From Mesotaenium endlicherianum (lineage: Eukaryota; Streptophyta; Zygnematophyceae; Zygnematales; Mesotaeniaceae), in NCBI GenBank assembly GCA_009602735.1, contig WELA01007991.1:62001-126000 (forward strand): a stretch of DNA of 64,000 bases. Reading direction: 5' to 3'. Of this stretch, positions 15,717-26,575 are shown one piece after another. The translations under genes were made by a program, and so were the position numbers. Under the pieces are notes generated by a model. The model was not told where the DNA came from. It saw nothing but the letters and a program-made list of their open reading frames with translations, and made no database searches. Numbering within the stretch: position 1 is the first letter of the stretch; each line of letters starts with the position of its first letter.

Positions 15717-18515
15717 ATGAGGAAAACAGCAACGAAAACCCTGTTCATGGCAATGCTATGTACATTGCCCATGACAATACTGGCCCAGTTCACGGCAACC
15801 GGTATTGTAACCGATGCATCCAATGCGCCACTTGTTGGCGTTTCTGTAAAAATCAAAAGTACCAGCAAGGGTACACTTACCGACCAAAACGGAAAATTCA
15901 GTCTTGTTGTTCCCGGAACCCGGGCCATACTGGAAATTTCCTATGTCGGTTACCTGACGGAAGTGCAAACCGTTAGCGCTTCTTCAGGCATGCTTTCTAT
16001 TGTATTAAAGGAAGGCACTGCCAGCCTGGAGGGCATTGTGGTGGTAGGTAGCCGGGCATTACCCCGTTCGGCCGCAACCACGCCGTTACCGGTTGATAAT
16101 TTCGATGCCAGTGCTTTGAAAACTACCGGACAGGTCAGTTTCGATAAGAGCCTGATGTACCGGGTGCCGTCATTCAACTCCGTGAATACACCGGTGAATG
16201 ATGCAACCACTTTGCTGGATCCTTATGAGATCAGGAACCTGGGACCCAGCCGCACACTGATCCTGATCAATGGTAAAAGAAAAAACCTGAGTTCACTGTT
16301 GTATGTTCAGTTTGCACCGGGACGTGGTGAGACCGGCGCAGACCTGTCGGCCATTCCCACTGATGCCATCAAAAGAGTGGAGATATTAAGAGATGGAGCT
16401 TCTGCGCAATATGGATCGGATGCCATTGCGGGAGTAATGAATATTATTTTGAAAGACAGGTATCAGTACAGTTCCCTGACCGTGAATTCGGGCATTACGC
16501 ACAAAGGAGATGGCGCTACTTACGGCGTTTCATATAACAGCGGTTCCAATATTGCCGGTAAAGGTTTCCTGAATTATACGGTTGATTTCAGCCGCCAGGA
16601 AAATGCCGTTCGTTCCGGTATCATTGATGTACCTACTGAAGTAGCCACTTTCGGAGATCCCACATTGCCGCTGACAGATCCTGCCAATAAACCCATTGTA
16701 GATTACCTGAAAGTATATCCTACCGCTAACAATACCAATGGCACCGGTGAGATCAGCGCTGCCAAATTCCTTGTTAACCTGGGCGTACCACTGGGAGAAA
16801 ACGGCGGAGAGTTCTATAGTAATGCCGCACTGGTAGTAAAAAGGGTCTTGAGTAATGCAAACTACAGAACGCCGTATTGGAAAAAAGATTACGGATTACT
16901 GCATACACCCAACCCGAACGGGGTTGATTATACCGGAAGCACCGATCCAGCATCGATCGCTTTGTACAAAGGATACATCGGCTACCAGCCTACATTTGAA
17001 GGCCAGCTCGTAGATTACAATGCTACCATAGGTGTGAAGGATGAAAAGAATGGTTGGAAGCAGGATGTCAGCTTAACCATAGGCGGCAACCAACAATTGT
17101 ACAGTGTTGACAATACGGTAAACCATAGCTTGAAATCGAAAAGTCCTACTTCATTCAGACCTGGCGGTTTCCGGTTCTCGCATATTGTAGGTAATTACGA
17201 TATTTCCAAATCCATTACCGATAATTTTAGTCTTGCATTCGGTTCCGAGATCCGGATGGAAACCTATAAGATCATTGCAGGAGATACGGCTTCTTATTCC
17301 GGACAGGGTGCCAACTCTTTCCCGGGTATACGTGCAGAAAATGCCACTACCAACAGCCGCTTCAACTTCGGCGCTTATGCAGACGCGAGCTGGGATATTA
17401 CCAAAGACTTTTTGGTGGATGGCGCTATCCGTGCTGAACGTTACAGCGATTTCGGAGATGCATTTGTGTGGAAATTATCTTCCCGTTACAAACTGGCCGA
17501 TGACCGTTTCGTGATCAGGGGATCGGCTTCTACAGGATTCAGGGCGCCTACTTTGCACCAGATATATGACCAGTCTACACAAGCCTCTTTCGTAGCAGGT
17601 ACCATCCAGCTATCCGGATTGTTCAATAACTATAGTCAGCAGGCGTTCCTGCTGGGTGTACCCAAACTCAAACCGGAAAAATCAAATAACTATACTATTG
17701 GTATTGGTATTACACCCAATAAGAATTTCAATATCACAGTGGATTATTATGATATTACCATCAAAGACAGGATCGTTTACAGTTCTGCTATCTCCTCCAA
17801 TAACCCCAACAGCACGCTTGGACAGATATTGCAGCAGGCAGGTATTGTACAAATACAATTCTTCATCAATGGTATCGAAACCAAGACCCGCGGAATTGAT
17901 TATGTAGCGAATTATCGCAACGTAGCGCTGGGTGCCGGCAAGCTGGGCTTTAACCTGGCGGGTAATGTAACACTCAGCAACGAGATCGTTGGTACGCCTA
18001 ACGATCCGGCTGCCATCAAGGCCGATGGAGGTACTATTCTCAGTGCGCAGATCAAATCTTTGCTTACAGAGAGCCGGCCTAAATTCAAGACAGTGGTTGG
18101 TGTGGACTACCAGGTAAAAAAATGGAATTTCAATCTCAACAACACAGTATTCGGACCTACCAAATTCCAGGACCTGGATAATGGCGGTGATATTATGAAT
18201 AATATCAAGCAGGTTTTCAAAACAAATGTTGTGACGGACCTGAATATCGGATATGATATTACCAGCAAGGTATCGGCTTCAGTTACCGTTAACAACCTAT
18301 TCAACGTGTTGCCCAAATGGGAGTTGCAGTTAACCGGTAATGCATCTGATCCGAACTACGCGGCTGCTAAGAGCACTTTGAACAGTCCTGCCGACAAAAG
18401 CTTGCTGGAAGGATTCCTGGCTTTCAGTGGCCGTTATCGCATCCTGGGATACAACGGATCGCAGTTCAGCCAATTGGGAACCATTTTCAATGCTTCTGTA
18501 ACCATTAAGTTTTAA
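15717..18515 (+). CDS. TonB-dependent receptor with N-terminal carboxypeptidase-regulatory-like domain
   Basis: 932 aa. Signal peptide (residues 1-22, ending MTILAQ), a carboxypeptidase-D regulatory-like beta sandwich (about 24-105, GIVTDASNAPLVGVSVKIK), a TonB-box-like stretch (EGIVVVGSR near 103), the plug domain (about 120-245, RNLGPSRTLILINGKR and RVEILRDGASAQYGSDAIAG) and a large barrel ending in NASVTIKF. The clear plug motifs and absence of a SusD partner suggest a siderophore/vitamin-type or other small-molecule receptor rather than a glycan importer; the ligand is unknown. It is a single-gene unit closed by a strong terminator. Confidence 0.94.
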   Translation: MRKTATKTLFMAMLCTLPMTILAQFTATGIVTDASNAPLVGVSVKIKSTSKGTLTDQNGKFSLVVPGTRAILEISYVGYLTEVQTVSASSGMLSIVLKEGTASLEGIVVVGSRALPRSAATTPLPVDNFDASALKTTGQVSFDKSLMYRVPSFNSVNTPVNDATTLLDPYEIRNLGPSRTLILINGKRKNLSSLLYVQFAPGRGETGADLSAIPTDAIKRVEILRDGASAQYGSDAIAGVMNIILKDRYQYSSLTVNSGITHKGDGATYGVSYNSGSNIAGKGFLNYTVDFSRQENAVRSGIIDVPTEVATFGDPTLPLTDPANKPIVDYLKVYPTANNTNGTGEISAAKFLVNLGVPLGENGGEFYSNAALVVKRVLSNANYRTPYWKKDYGLLHTPNPNGVDYTGSTDPASIALYKGYIGYQPTFEGQLVDYNATIGVKDEKNGWKQDVSLTIGGNQQLYSVDNTVNHSLKSKSPTSFRPGGFRFSHIVGNYDISKSITDNFSLAFGSEIRMETYKIIAGDTASYSGQGANSFPGIRAENATTNSRFNFGAYADASWDITKDFLVDGAIRAERYSDFGDAFVWKLSSRYKLADDRFVIRGSASTGFRAPTLHQIYDQSTQASFVAGTIQLSGLFNNYSQQAFLLGVPKLKPEKSNNYTIGIGITPNKNFNITVDYYDITIKDRIVYSSAISSNNPNSTLGQILQQAGIVQIQFFINGIETKTRGIDYVANYRNVALGAGKLGFNLAGNVTLSNEIVGTPNDPAAIKADGGTILSAQIKSLLTESRPKFKTVVGVDYQVKKWNFNLNNTVFGPTKFQDLDNGGDIMNNIKQVFKTNVVTDLNIGYDITSKVSASVTVNNLFNVLPKWELQLTGNASDPNYAAAKSTLNSPADKSLLEGFLAFSGRYRILGYNGSQFSQLGTIFNASVTIKF

Positions 18516-18542
18516 ACCGGGTTTCAATAGCAATAAACATAC

Positions 18543-18577
18543 AGGCACTTATGTCACCGGGACATAAGTGCCTTTTT
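18543..18577 (+). terminator. Rho-independent terminator after the TonB receptor
   Basis: AGGCACTTATGTC (18543-18555) and GACATAAGTGCCT (18561-18573) form a perfect 13-bp stem with a 5-nt loop, followed by a T run. Confidence 0.92.
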
Positions 18578-18609
18578 AATGCGATAACTTCGTTCCATAT
18601 TGCATACAG

Positions 18610-19182
18610 ATGATAAAGATCAAAAGGGTAACAGAAGTAGCTGAACTGCAGGGAATATTGCAGTTGCAGCGAGAGAACCTGAAAAAGAATGTATCGGCCG
18701 GGGAAGCGGGCAGCGAAGGTTTTGTTACGGCTGAATATACGCTTGCATTTCTGGAAGCTATGCACCAAGCGAGCCCCTCGGTGATCGCAAAAGACGGCGA
18801 CCGGGTGGTGGGTTATGCCCTGGTGGCTGTAAAATCGGTAGGCAAAGATCATGATCTGCTGGCCGATCTCTTTCATACGATTGATCAAAAGATGTATAAA
18901 GATATTCCGTTGAAGGATGCCCGCTATGTAGTGGTAGGCCAGCTATGTGTAGCAAAAGGGTATCGTGGTATGGGGTTGGTGCAACAATTATACCAGCATT
19001 TCAGGGAAGTTTTGTTGGACGAATTCGATTATTGCCTCACCGATATCGCCCAGGAAAATGCACGTTCGTTGAAAGCGCATCTTAAAACGGGATTCCAGGT
19101 ACTGGACACGCTTAATTACGGCGGTATGGTTTGGGATATTGTGCTGTGGGACTGGAAGTTGCTCAGCGATTTTGCCCATTGA
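18610..19182 (+). CDS. GNAT-family N-acetyltransferase
   Basis: 190 aa. The central part has the GNAT acetyl-CoA-binding pattern (QLCVAKGYRGMGLVQQLYQHF, near residues 112-131, with the R/Q-x-x-G-x-G/A type turn YRGMGL) and the C-terminal strand order of the fold. The substrate is not predictable. It is a one-gene unit between a terminator and pabB; its last 20 bp overlap the 3' end of the convergent pabB gene. Confidence 0.88.
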   Translation: MIKIKRVTEVAELQGILQLQRENLKKNVSAGEAGSEGFVTAEYTLAFLEAMHQASPSVIAKDGDRVVGYALVAVKSVGKDHDLLADLFHTIDQKMYKDIPLKDARYVVVGQLCVAKGYRGMGLVQQLYQHFREVLLDEFDYCLTDIAQENARSLKAHLKTGFQVLDTLNYGGMVWDIVLWDWKLLSDFAH

Positions 19183-20458
19183 GCACTTGCTGTATGGCGG
19201 ATGCTTTCAATAAGCACTCCTCGTATTCTTTTTCAGCATCGCTGTAGAAGGTGATGCCACCACCTACCTGGTAATTGAGGTAACGGGTTGCGGCATTGTA
19301 AAAAAGGCTCCTGATCACTACGTTGAAATCGTAATTTCCTTCGGGGTCTATATAGCCAACAGCACCTGAATACAAGCCTCTTTTGGTTCGCTCAAATTGC
19401 TCGATCAATTCCAATACTTTTCTTTTGGGTGCGCCTGTCATACTGCCCATGGGAAAGCTGGCTTTCAATACATTGGCGAGGTTTATGCCTTCTCTGAGTT
19501 CGCCCTTGATGGTAGAGATCATCTGGTGTACCTGCGGAAAACTGTAGACACCGAAAAGCTCTTCCACTTCCACTGTTCCCTCTTTACAAACCCTGCTCAG
19601 GTCGTTGCGTACCAGGTCAACCACCATCACGTTTTCACTGCGGTCTTTTTCGCTTTGTTGTAAGCGGGCAATCAATTGTTTATCTGCCTCCTCATTCAAT
19701 AAATCTCTTTTTATCGTTCCCTTGATGGGTTGGGAGATAAGGGTATTTCCTTTTTTCTGCAAATACCGTTCTGGACTGGCGCAAAGCAAGTATTGATCTT
19801 TGAGTTTGTAAAAGCAGGCAAAGGGTGTGGGCGACATAGCTGTGAGGCGGGTGTAGAGCGACAAAGGGGATATCGTTACCTGTTCTGCAAAGAATTCCTG
19901 GCAGAAATTGATCTCATAACAGTCGCCCCTGAGGATATGCCGCTGCAATTGTTTAACGATGGACAGGTAGTCTTCCCTGCTGATCCTGGCGTTGGTTTGA
20001 ATACCGGCATTATCTGATGCTTGCGGAACCGGGTCGCAAGACTGTATACTGTTGAATGTATCGGCCGGATGACCGTTAAGGCTTGAAATGGTTAGTTCTG
20101 TACCACTCAGTTGCAGAACCGTTTGCGGTCTGTAAAAAAACAGGGTTGGGAAGCCGATGAAATCGGGGTGATGAGATGGAAGACCTTCTATTTCGCTCTT
20201 CAGATCGTACGAAATATGTCCAAAGAGCCAGTCATTCTGTTGCGCCAGAAAGCCGGCGAAAGCAGGTAATATATCTTCTGTTGGGTTAAAGATGGTCTCG
20301 GCGCCAACAGCTACAAGGCATTCAACGGAATGATGGCTGGAATGGTATTGGTGGTTATCCAGAAAAGAACAAATGTTGAACCGGTTGGCCCAGTTCAACA
20401 TTTGCTTTTTAAATATTGCAGTATCGGGTACTGTGAATTTAGCTGTTGTTCTATTCAC
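19163..20458 (-). CDS. pabB: Aminodeoxychorismate synthase component I
   Basis: 431 aa chorismate-binding enzyme. The signature QPIKGT carries Lys246, the residue found in PabB where anthranilate synthase TrpE has Ala, so aminodeoxychorismate synthesis (folate branch) is favoured over tryptophan. Other conserved parts are RGDCYEINFCQ, SPERYL, the DLVRNDLSRVC segment, GSMTGAPK and YSGAVGYIDPEG. There is no fused amidotransferase or lyase domain, so PabA and PabC must be encoded elsewhere. It starts 11 bp after the acidic-protein gene, suggesting one operon; its 3' end overlaps the convergent GNAT gene by 20 bp. Confidence 0.94.
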   Translation of the reverse strand: MNRTTAKFTVPDTAIFKKQMLNWANRFNICSFLDNHQYHSSHHSVECLVAVGAETIFNPTEDILPAFAGFLAQQNDWLFGHISYDLKSEIEGLPSHHPDFIGFPTLFFYRPQTVLQLSGTELTISSLNGHPADTFNSIQSCDPVPQASDNAGIQTNARISREDYLSIVKQLQRHILRGDCYEINFCQEFFAEQVTISPLSLYTRLTAMSPTPFACFYKLKDQYLLCASPERYLQKKGNTLISQPIKGTIKRDLLNEEADKQLIARLQQSEKDRSENVMVVDLVRNDLSRVCKEGTVEVEELFGVYSFPQVHQMISTIKGELREGINLANVLKASFPMGSMTGAPKRKVLELIEQFERTKRGLYSGAVGYIDPEGNYDFNVVIRSLFYNAATRYLNYQVGGGITFYSDAEKEYEECLLKASAIQQVLNGQNR

Positions 20459-20469
20459 GTGCAGGATGA

Positions 20470-20925
20470 TTAGAAATCATCGTCTTCATCGTCGTCGAAT
20501 CCGCCACTCTTATCATTGAAAAGATCGAATTCCTTGAAGTCATCATCTAATTTGAAGTCATCATCGTCCTCTCCGCCTTTCTTCTTCCCGCCGCCGCCAC
20601 TTTTTTTGGTCTTGCTTTTAGGAATATCGAATTCGTCGAAGTCAGGATCCCAATTATCGTCTTCCTCTGCTTTGTCCCAATCGTCTTCGGGCTCATCTCC
20701 ATAATCATCATCGTCGTCGTCATCGTCCTTCGATTTTTTCGACGCGGCTTTGGACGCTTTCTTACCTGGTGCAGGTTTTACATCCATATCATCGTCGTCG
20801 TCAATATCGTCATCATCATCGTCCGTTTGCTTCTTGCTTTTGGGAGACGGTTTCTCATCCGCATTTTTTGCAGGAGCATTTTTGGGTGCCGTGGGTTTCT
20901 TGTCCTTGTCAGATTTTGCTGCCAT
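20470..20925 (-). CDS. Acidic low-complexity protein (Asp/Lys-rich), function unknown
   Basis: 151 aa with almost no hydrophobic core. The N-terminal third is Lys/Pro/Ala-rich (SDKDKKPTAPKNAPAKN), followed by alternating Asp runs and Lys-rich blocks, and a final segment with spaced aromatics (DFKEFDLFN) ending FDDDEDDDF. It should be intrinsically disordered. The coding DNA is a string of GAT/GAC repeats, which is prone to slippage. Codon phase is kept over the whole length and the gene is followed 11 bp later by pabB, so it is probably real. A role as a nucleic-acid mimic or chaperone for basic proteins is speculation. Confidence 0.8.
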   Translation of the reverse strand: MAAKSDKDKKPTAPKNAPAKNADEKPSPKSKKQTDDDDDDIDDDDDMDVKPAPGKKASKAASKKSKDDDDDDDDYGDEPEDDWDKAEEDDNWDPDFDEFDIPKSKTKKSGGGGKKKGGEDDDDFKLDDDFKEFDLFNDKSGGFDDDEDDDF

Positions 20926-21014
20926 AAACCAATCAGATTACTGCGTAAAATTTCAACGCAAATCGATATGAACCAAATATTTTTTTTCTTTCACAAATGC
21001 AGTGCCAACCAAGC

Positions 21015-22343
<1,329 letters not shown>

Positions 22344-24608
22344 CTAAATGGTCTCCGTATCAAACCTATCAACTGTTTGTATTCCAGCCAGTGATTTTAA
22401 CCGGCTAACCAGCTCTTCCAGCTCTTCTTTATCGTGTACAAACACTTTGATGGTACCCTGGAACAGACCTTCCTTCGACTCGATGGTCAAGGCAGCGATA
22501 TTGATGCGCAGGTCGCCGCTGATTACATTGGTAATTTTATTAATGACACCCACGTCATCGAGTCCCACGATCTTGAGACCGGTAAGAAAAGAAATCTCCT
22601 TGTTTTTGGCCCATTTGGTTTTCACAACGCGGTGCCCGTAATTGGCCAGGAGCTGGGCGGCATTGGGACAACTGGTGCGGTGTATGATGAGGCCTTTACC
22701 TGTGCTCACAAAACCAAATACGTCGTCGCCCGGGATGGGGTTACAGCATTTGGCCAATGAATACATGATCTTGTCGCTGCTTTCTCCGAAAATGATGAGT
22801 TCCGAGTCTTTGCGGTTGAAGGTTTTGTGGTGGGTATGGTCAACAGCAGGCTCGCCAACAATAAGGGGTTTGGGCTTAGGGATCTCCAGTTTATCGCCCA
22901 GCACCTGGAATTCTTTCAGTTCTTTGAGATCGATGGCCTTGGTGGCGATGCGGTAATGCAGGTCGAGCGAAGAAGGCGCTTTGTAGAACTGTACCAGTTC
23001 TTCTATATTATACTGACTATAAGCGGCGCCCATGGCCTCCAGTTTCCGTTGCAGGAGGTATTTGCCGTCTTCTGCCACCTTTCTTTTTTCTTCGCGCAGC
23101 GCGTCTTTGATCTTGCTCCTGGCTTTGGCGGTTACCACGAAGCTGAGCCAGTCTTCCGAAGGTTTTTGCTTGCTGCTGGTGATGATCTCCACCTGGTCGC
23201 CGCTGCGCAACTTATGGCTGATGGGCACCAGCTTGTGGTGTACTTTGGCGCCGATACATTTGGTACCGATGGCTGAGTGGATGGCAAAAGCAAAATCCAG
23301 CGCTGTGCTGCCTGTGGGCAACATCTTCACTTCGCCCTTGGGCGTGTATACATAGATTTCCTCGGCGAGGAAAGAGGTCTTGAAATCCTGCAGAAAGTCC
23401 ACACCATCGGCGGTATCGGGCGTATTCAGCACTTCACGTATCTGCCCGAACCATTTATCGAAACGGTCTTCATCGTTGCTGCCCTCCTTGTATTTATAAT
23501 GCGCTGCCAGTCCTTTTTCCGCGATCTCGTTCATCCGCTTGGTACGGATTTGTACTTCCACCCATTTTCCCTGCGGGCCCATCACCGTTGTGTGCAAGGC
23601 TTCATACCCATTGCTTTTCGGGTTGCTGAGCCAATCGCGCAGTCTTTCCGGCGAAGGCATGTATTCATCGGTGATCATGGAATAGACTTTCCAGCAATCT
23701 TCTTTTTCCTTTTCGGGAGGAGAGTCGAGTATCACACGGATGGCGAATAAATCGTATACCTCTTCAAAAGAAACACTTTTCTTTTTGATCTTGTTCCAGA
23801 TGGAATGGATGCTTTTGGGCCTTCCGTAAATCTCGAAATGGAAGCCTGAAGCTGTGAGTTTTTCTTTTAACGGGCGGATGAATTCGTTGATATAGCGGGT
23901 ACGTTCCCTTTTAGTTTCTGACAATCGCTTGGCGATCTCTCTGTAAGCTTCGGGTTCGAGGTATTTCATCGACAGGTCTTCCAACTCTGTCTTGATGTTG
24001 TAAAGTCCCATGCGATGGGCCAGCGGCGCATATACCCACACGGTCTCAGAAGCGATCTTTAATTGTTTTTCGCGCTTCATGGAATCGAGCGTGCGCATAT
24101 TGTGCAGGCGATCGGCCAGTTTGATGAGAATCACCCGCGGATCATCGGTAAGGGTGAGCAGGATCTTCTTGAAGTTTTCGGCCTGCTGCGAAGTATTGGT
24201 GTCGATGACATTGGAAATCTTGGTCAGTCCGTCTACGATCTTGGCAATCTCAGTTCCGAATTCGTGTTCCACATCTTCCAGGGTAATATCGGTATCTTCC
24301 ACGGTATCGTGCAGCAGTGCGCAGATGGTGCTGCGTACGCCCAGGCCGATCTCTTCCACGCAGATCATGGCCACGGCGATGGGGTGCAGGATATAGGGCT
24401 CCCCGCTTTTGCGGCGCATGGTCTTGTGAGCATCTGCAGCCATTTCAAAAGCATGGCGCAAAAGTTCCTTATCGCCTTTTTTCAGCTTGGGCCTGAGTGC
24501 GCGCAACAAGGCACGGTAATGCCTGACAATCTCATTTTTTTCCTGCTCGGGGCTGAGATTATAGGCGGGCAGCGGGGCATCGATCGTGATTACTTGCGTT
24601 GACTCCAT
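22344..24608 (-). CDS. spoT: Bifunctional (p)ppGpp synthetase/hydrolase (long RSH, RelA/SpoT family)
   Basis: 754 aa. Domains in order: HD hydrolase (about 50-200, with HD at 100-101 and ED at 104-105 intact), synthetase (about 260-370, with YDLFAIRVI and NGYEALHTTV), TGS (about 405-465, YTPKGEVKMLPTGSTALDFA), the helical and zinc-finger-like region (AKCCNPIPGDDVFGFV) and a C-terminal ACT domain (about 680-750). Both catalytic centres keep their key residues, so the protein should make and degrade the stringent-response alarmones. It is divergent from the ABC exporter gene and upstream of purA on the same strand, separated from it by 66 bp. Confidence 0.96.
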   Translation of the reverse strand: MESTQVITIDAPLPAYNLSPEQEKNEIVRHYRALLRALRPKLKKGDKELLRHAFEMAADAHKTMRRKSGEPYILHPIAVAMICVEEIGLGVRSTICALLHDTVEDTDITLEDVEHEFGTEIAKIVDGLTKISNVIDTNTSQQAENFKKILLTLTDDPRVILIKLADRLHNMRTLDSMKREKQLKIASETVWVYAPLAHRMGLYNIKTELEDLSMKYLEPEAYREIAKRLSETKRERTRYINEFIRPLKEKLTASGFHFEIYGRPKSIHSIWNKIKKKSVSFEEVYDLFAIRVILDSPPEKEKEDCWKVYSMITDEYMPSPERLRDWLSNPKSNGYEALHTTVMGPQGKWVEVQIRTKRMNEIAEKGLAAHYKYKEGSNDEDRFDKWFGQIREVLNTPDTADGVDFLQDFKTSFLAEEIYVYTPKGEVKMLPTGSTALDFAFAIHSAIGTKCIGAKVHHKLVPISHKLRSGDQVEIITSSKQKPSEDWLSFVVTAKARSKIKDALREEKRKVAEDGKYLLQRKLEAMGAAYSQYNIEELVQFYKAPSSLDLHYRIATKAIDLKELKEFQVLGDKLEIPKPKPLIVGEPAVDHTHHKTFNRKDSELIIFGESSDKIMYSLAKCCNPIPGDDVFGFVSTGKGLIIHRTSCPNAAQLLANYGHRVVKTKWAKNKEISFLTGLKIVGLDDVGVINKITNVISGDLRINIAALTIESKEGLFQGTIKVFVHDKEELEELVSRLKSLAGIQTVDRFDTETI

Positions 24609-24702
24609 ATTATGCTTACGAAATTACGGAATTCAAGAAGCATTTTGAATTACACGACCGGTAACAGCCTCCATACGAATCTTCTTACCTTTACATTCTA
24701 TC

Positions 24703-26529
24703 ATGAGTGAGACGCCTAAAAAGAAGGTTTTCGATTTTTCATTGCTGGGAAGGGTTTTCCGTTTTGTAAAGCCATACCGGTGGTTATTTTACCTGAGTAT
24801 TGTACTGGCCATTCTGATGGCCATATTTGCTCCTGTACGTCCTTATCTCATACAACTGACGGTTGATACAGCAACCGGCAAAGCCGTGCTGGCGCCGCAA
24901 TGGCTGAAAGCTTTGTTGTTCGGGACCGATCTGAGTGATGCCACCCGGTTCATCATTGCCGTTACGCTTTTCCAGGTAGTCTTTTTGTTCGTGGAAACGA
25001 CCATACGGTTCGTATTCAGTTTTATTACGGCATGGATGGGACAAAGTGTGGTAAAGGACATGCGTATTACCGTGTACCGCAAGATACTGGGACTCAATTT
25101 GCGGCAATTCGACCGTACACCCATTGGCACCCTTACCACGCGTACCATCAACGATATTGAAAGTATCAATGATATTTTTTCAGATGGGTTGATCCCTATC
25201 ATCGCCGATCTGCTCACCATCGTCATTACATTGGGTACTATGTTCTGGATGGATTGGCGCCTGACACTGATCTGCCTGGTGCCTTTTCCGGTGATGATCG
25301 TAGCCACGTATTATTTTAAGGAGAGCGTGAACAAAAGTTTCATCCGGGTAAGGAATGCAGTGGCCAGTCTCAATGCTTTTGTACAGGAACATATTACCGG
25401 TATGCAGGTGGTGCAGGCTTTTTCGGCAGAAGAGCGCGAGTTTACCAAGTTTAAAAAGATCAACAGCGAGCACCGCAATGCCAATATCAAAGCCATTTTT
25501 GCTTATTCTGTTTTCTTTCCCGTGGTGGAGGTAGTGCTGGCGCTGAGCATGGGCTTCCTGGTATGGTGGATCGCCGACCGTTCGCTGGATGCGGGATTGC
25601 TGATTGCCTTTATCCTTTACCTTAACCAGATATTCAGACCGCTGCGGGTGATTGCCGATAAATTCAATGTGTTGCAGATGGGTATGATTGCGGCGGAAAG
25701 GGTGTTGAAAGTGCTGGATAATACCGATGAGATCGTACCGGTTGCCGAAGGGGCTTACCAGCCGGTGCATATCCGGGGAGAGATACGTTTTGAAAAAGTG
25801 TGGTTTGCTTATATCGATGAACAATATGTATTGAAGGATATCGATTTTGAAGTGAAAGCAGGCCAGACGATAGCATTGGTAGGGCATACCGGCAGTGGAA
25901 AGACTTCCATCATCAGCCTGCTGAACAGGCTGTACCATATACAAAAAGGGTCGATCAAAATAGATGGGGTGAATGTGGAAGATTATGAGCTCGACTGTTT
26001 GAGAAAGGGCATTGGTGTAGTGTTGCAGGACGTGTTCCTGTTTTCGGGGTCGGTCATGGATAATATCACTTTACGTAACCCTGATATTTCGAGAAGCCAG
26101 GTGATAGAGGCAGCTAAAATGATTGGGGTCCATGATTTCATCATGCAATTACCGGGCGGATATGATTATAATGTAATGGAAAGGGGCAGCACCCTGAGCC
26201 TGGGCCAGCGCCAGTTGCTGTCGTTCATCAGGGCACTTTTGTACAACCCCTCCATATTGATCCTGGATGAAGCCACTTCATCGGTTGACACAGAAAGCGA
26301 ACAACTCATTGAGAGAGCGATAGATACGCTCATCTCGGGCCGAACTTCCATCGTTATTGCTCACCGGCTTTCCACCATCCGCAAGGCCGATAAAATCATT
26401 GTACTTGACAAGGGTGAGATCAGGGAAACCGGTAACCACGAAGAGCTTTTGTTGCTGGGTGGTTTTTATGCCAAATTGCATGAAATGCAGTTCGAAAAGC
26501 AAAAACAAAAAGTGGCAGTGGCCGGCTGA
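24703..26529 (+). CDS. ABC exporter, fused permease/ATPase (MsbA-like)
   Basis: 608 aa half-transporter. An N-terminal transmembrane domain of six helices (about 30-345, including DRTPIGTLTTRTINDIESIN) precedes a nucleotide-binding domain with Walker A GHTGSGKTS (near 393-401), a Q-loop, signature LSLGQRQ (near 498), Walker B ILILDEA and the H-loop IAHRLS. Such homodimeric exporters move lipids, drugs or peptides out of the cytoplasm; MsbA-type lipid A flipping is possible but not shown. It precedes the atpB promoter by only about 20 bp. Confidence 0.94.
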   Translation: MSETPKKKVFDFSLLGRVFRFVKPYRWLFYLSIVLAILMAIFAPVRPYLIQLTVDTATGKAVLAPQWLKALLFGTDLSDATRFIIAVTLFQVVFLFVETTIRFVFSFITAWMGQSVVKDMRITVYRKILGLNLRQFDRTPIGTLTTRTINDIESINDIFSDGLIPIIADLLTIVITLGTMFWMDWRLTLICLVPFPVMIVATYYFKESVNKSFIRVRNAVASLNAFVQEHITGMQVVQAFSAEEREFTKFKKINSEHRNANIKAIFAYSVFFPVVEVVLALSMGFLVWWIADRSLDAGLLIAFILYLNQIFRPLRVIADKFNVLQMGMIAAERVLKVLDNTDEIVPVAEGAYQPVHIRGEIRFEKVWFAYIDEQYVLKDIDFEVKAGQTIALVGHTGSGKTSIISLLNRLYHIQKGSIKIDGVNVEDYELDCLRKGIGVVLQDVFLFSGSVMDNITLRNPDISRSQVIEAAKMIGVHDFIMQLPGGYDYNVMERGSTLSLGQRQLLSFIRALLYNPSILILDEATSSVDTESEQLIERAIDTLISGRTSIVIAHRLSTIRKADKIIVLDKGEIRETGNHEELLLLGGFYAKLHEMQFEKQKQKVAVAG

Positions 26530-26547
26530 TTTTACCCCCCATACCCC

Positions 26548-26555
26548 TATCTTTG
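26548..26555 (+). promoter_or_regulatory. -7 promoter box of the atp operon
   Basis: TATCTTTG is a perfect TAnnTTTG box placed between the ABC exporter stop (26529) and the atpB ATG at 26576, leaving a leader of about 14 nt. It indicates that the ATP synthase genes are transcribed separately from the exporter. No good -33 element was identified. Confidence 0.65.
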
Positions 26556-26575
26556 CGCCAAATTTCGGAACAGGT

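Noticed and set aside
20750-20860. Asp-codon repeats as a CRISPR-like or tandem DNA repeat
   Set aside because: The repeats are trinucleotide GAT/GAC codons inside an open frame, without spacers.
26357-26575. Upstream extension of atpB by 73 codons
   Set aside because: The extension lies inside the ABC exporter gene and across the atp promoter box, and it would bury the signal peptide inside the protein.
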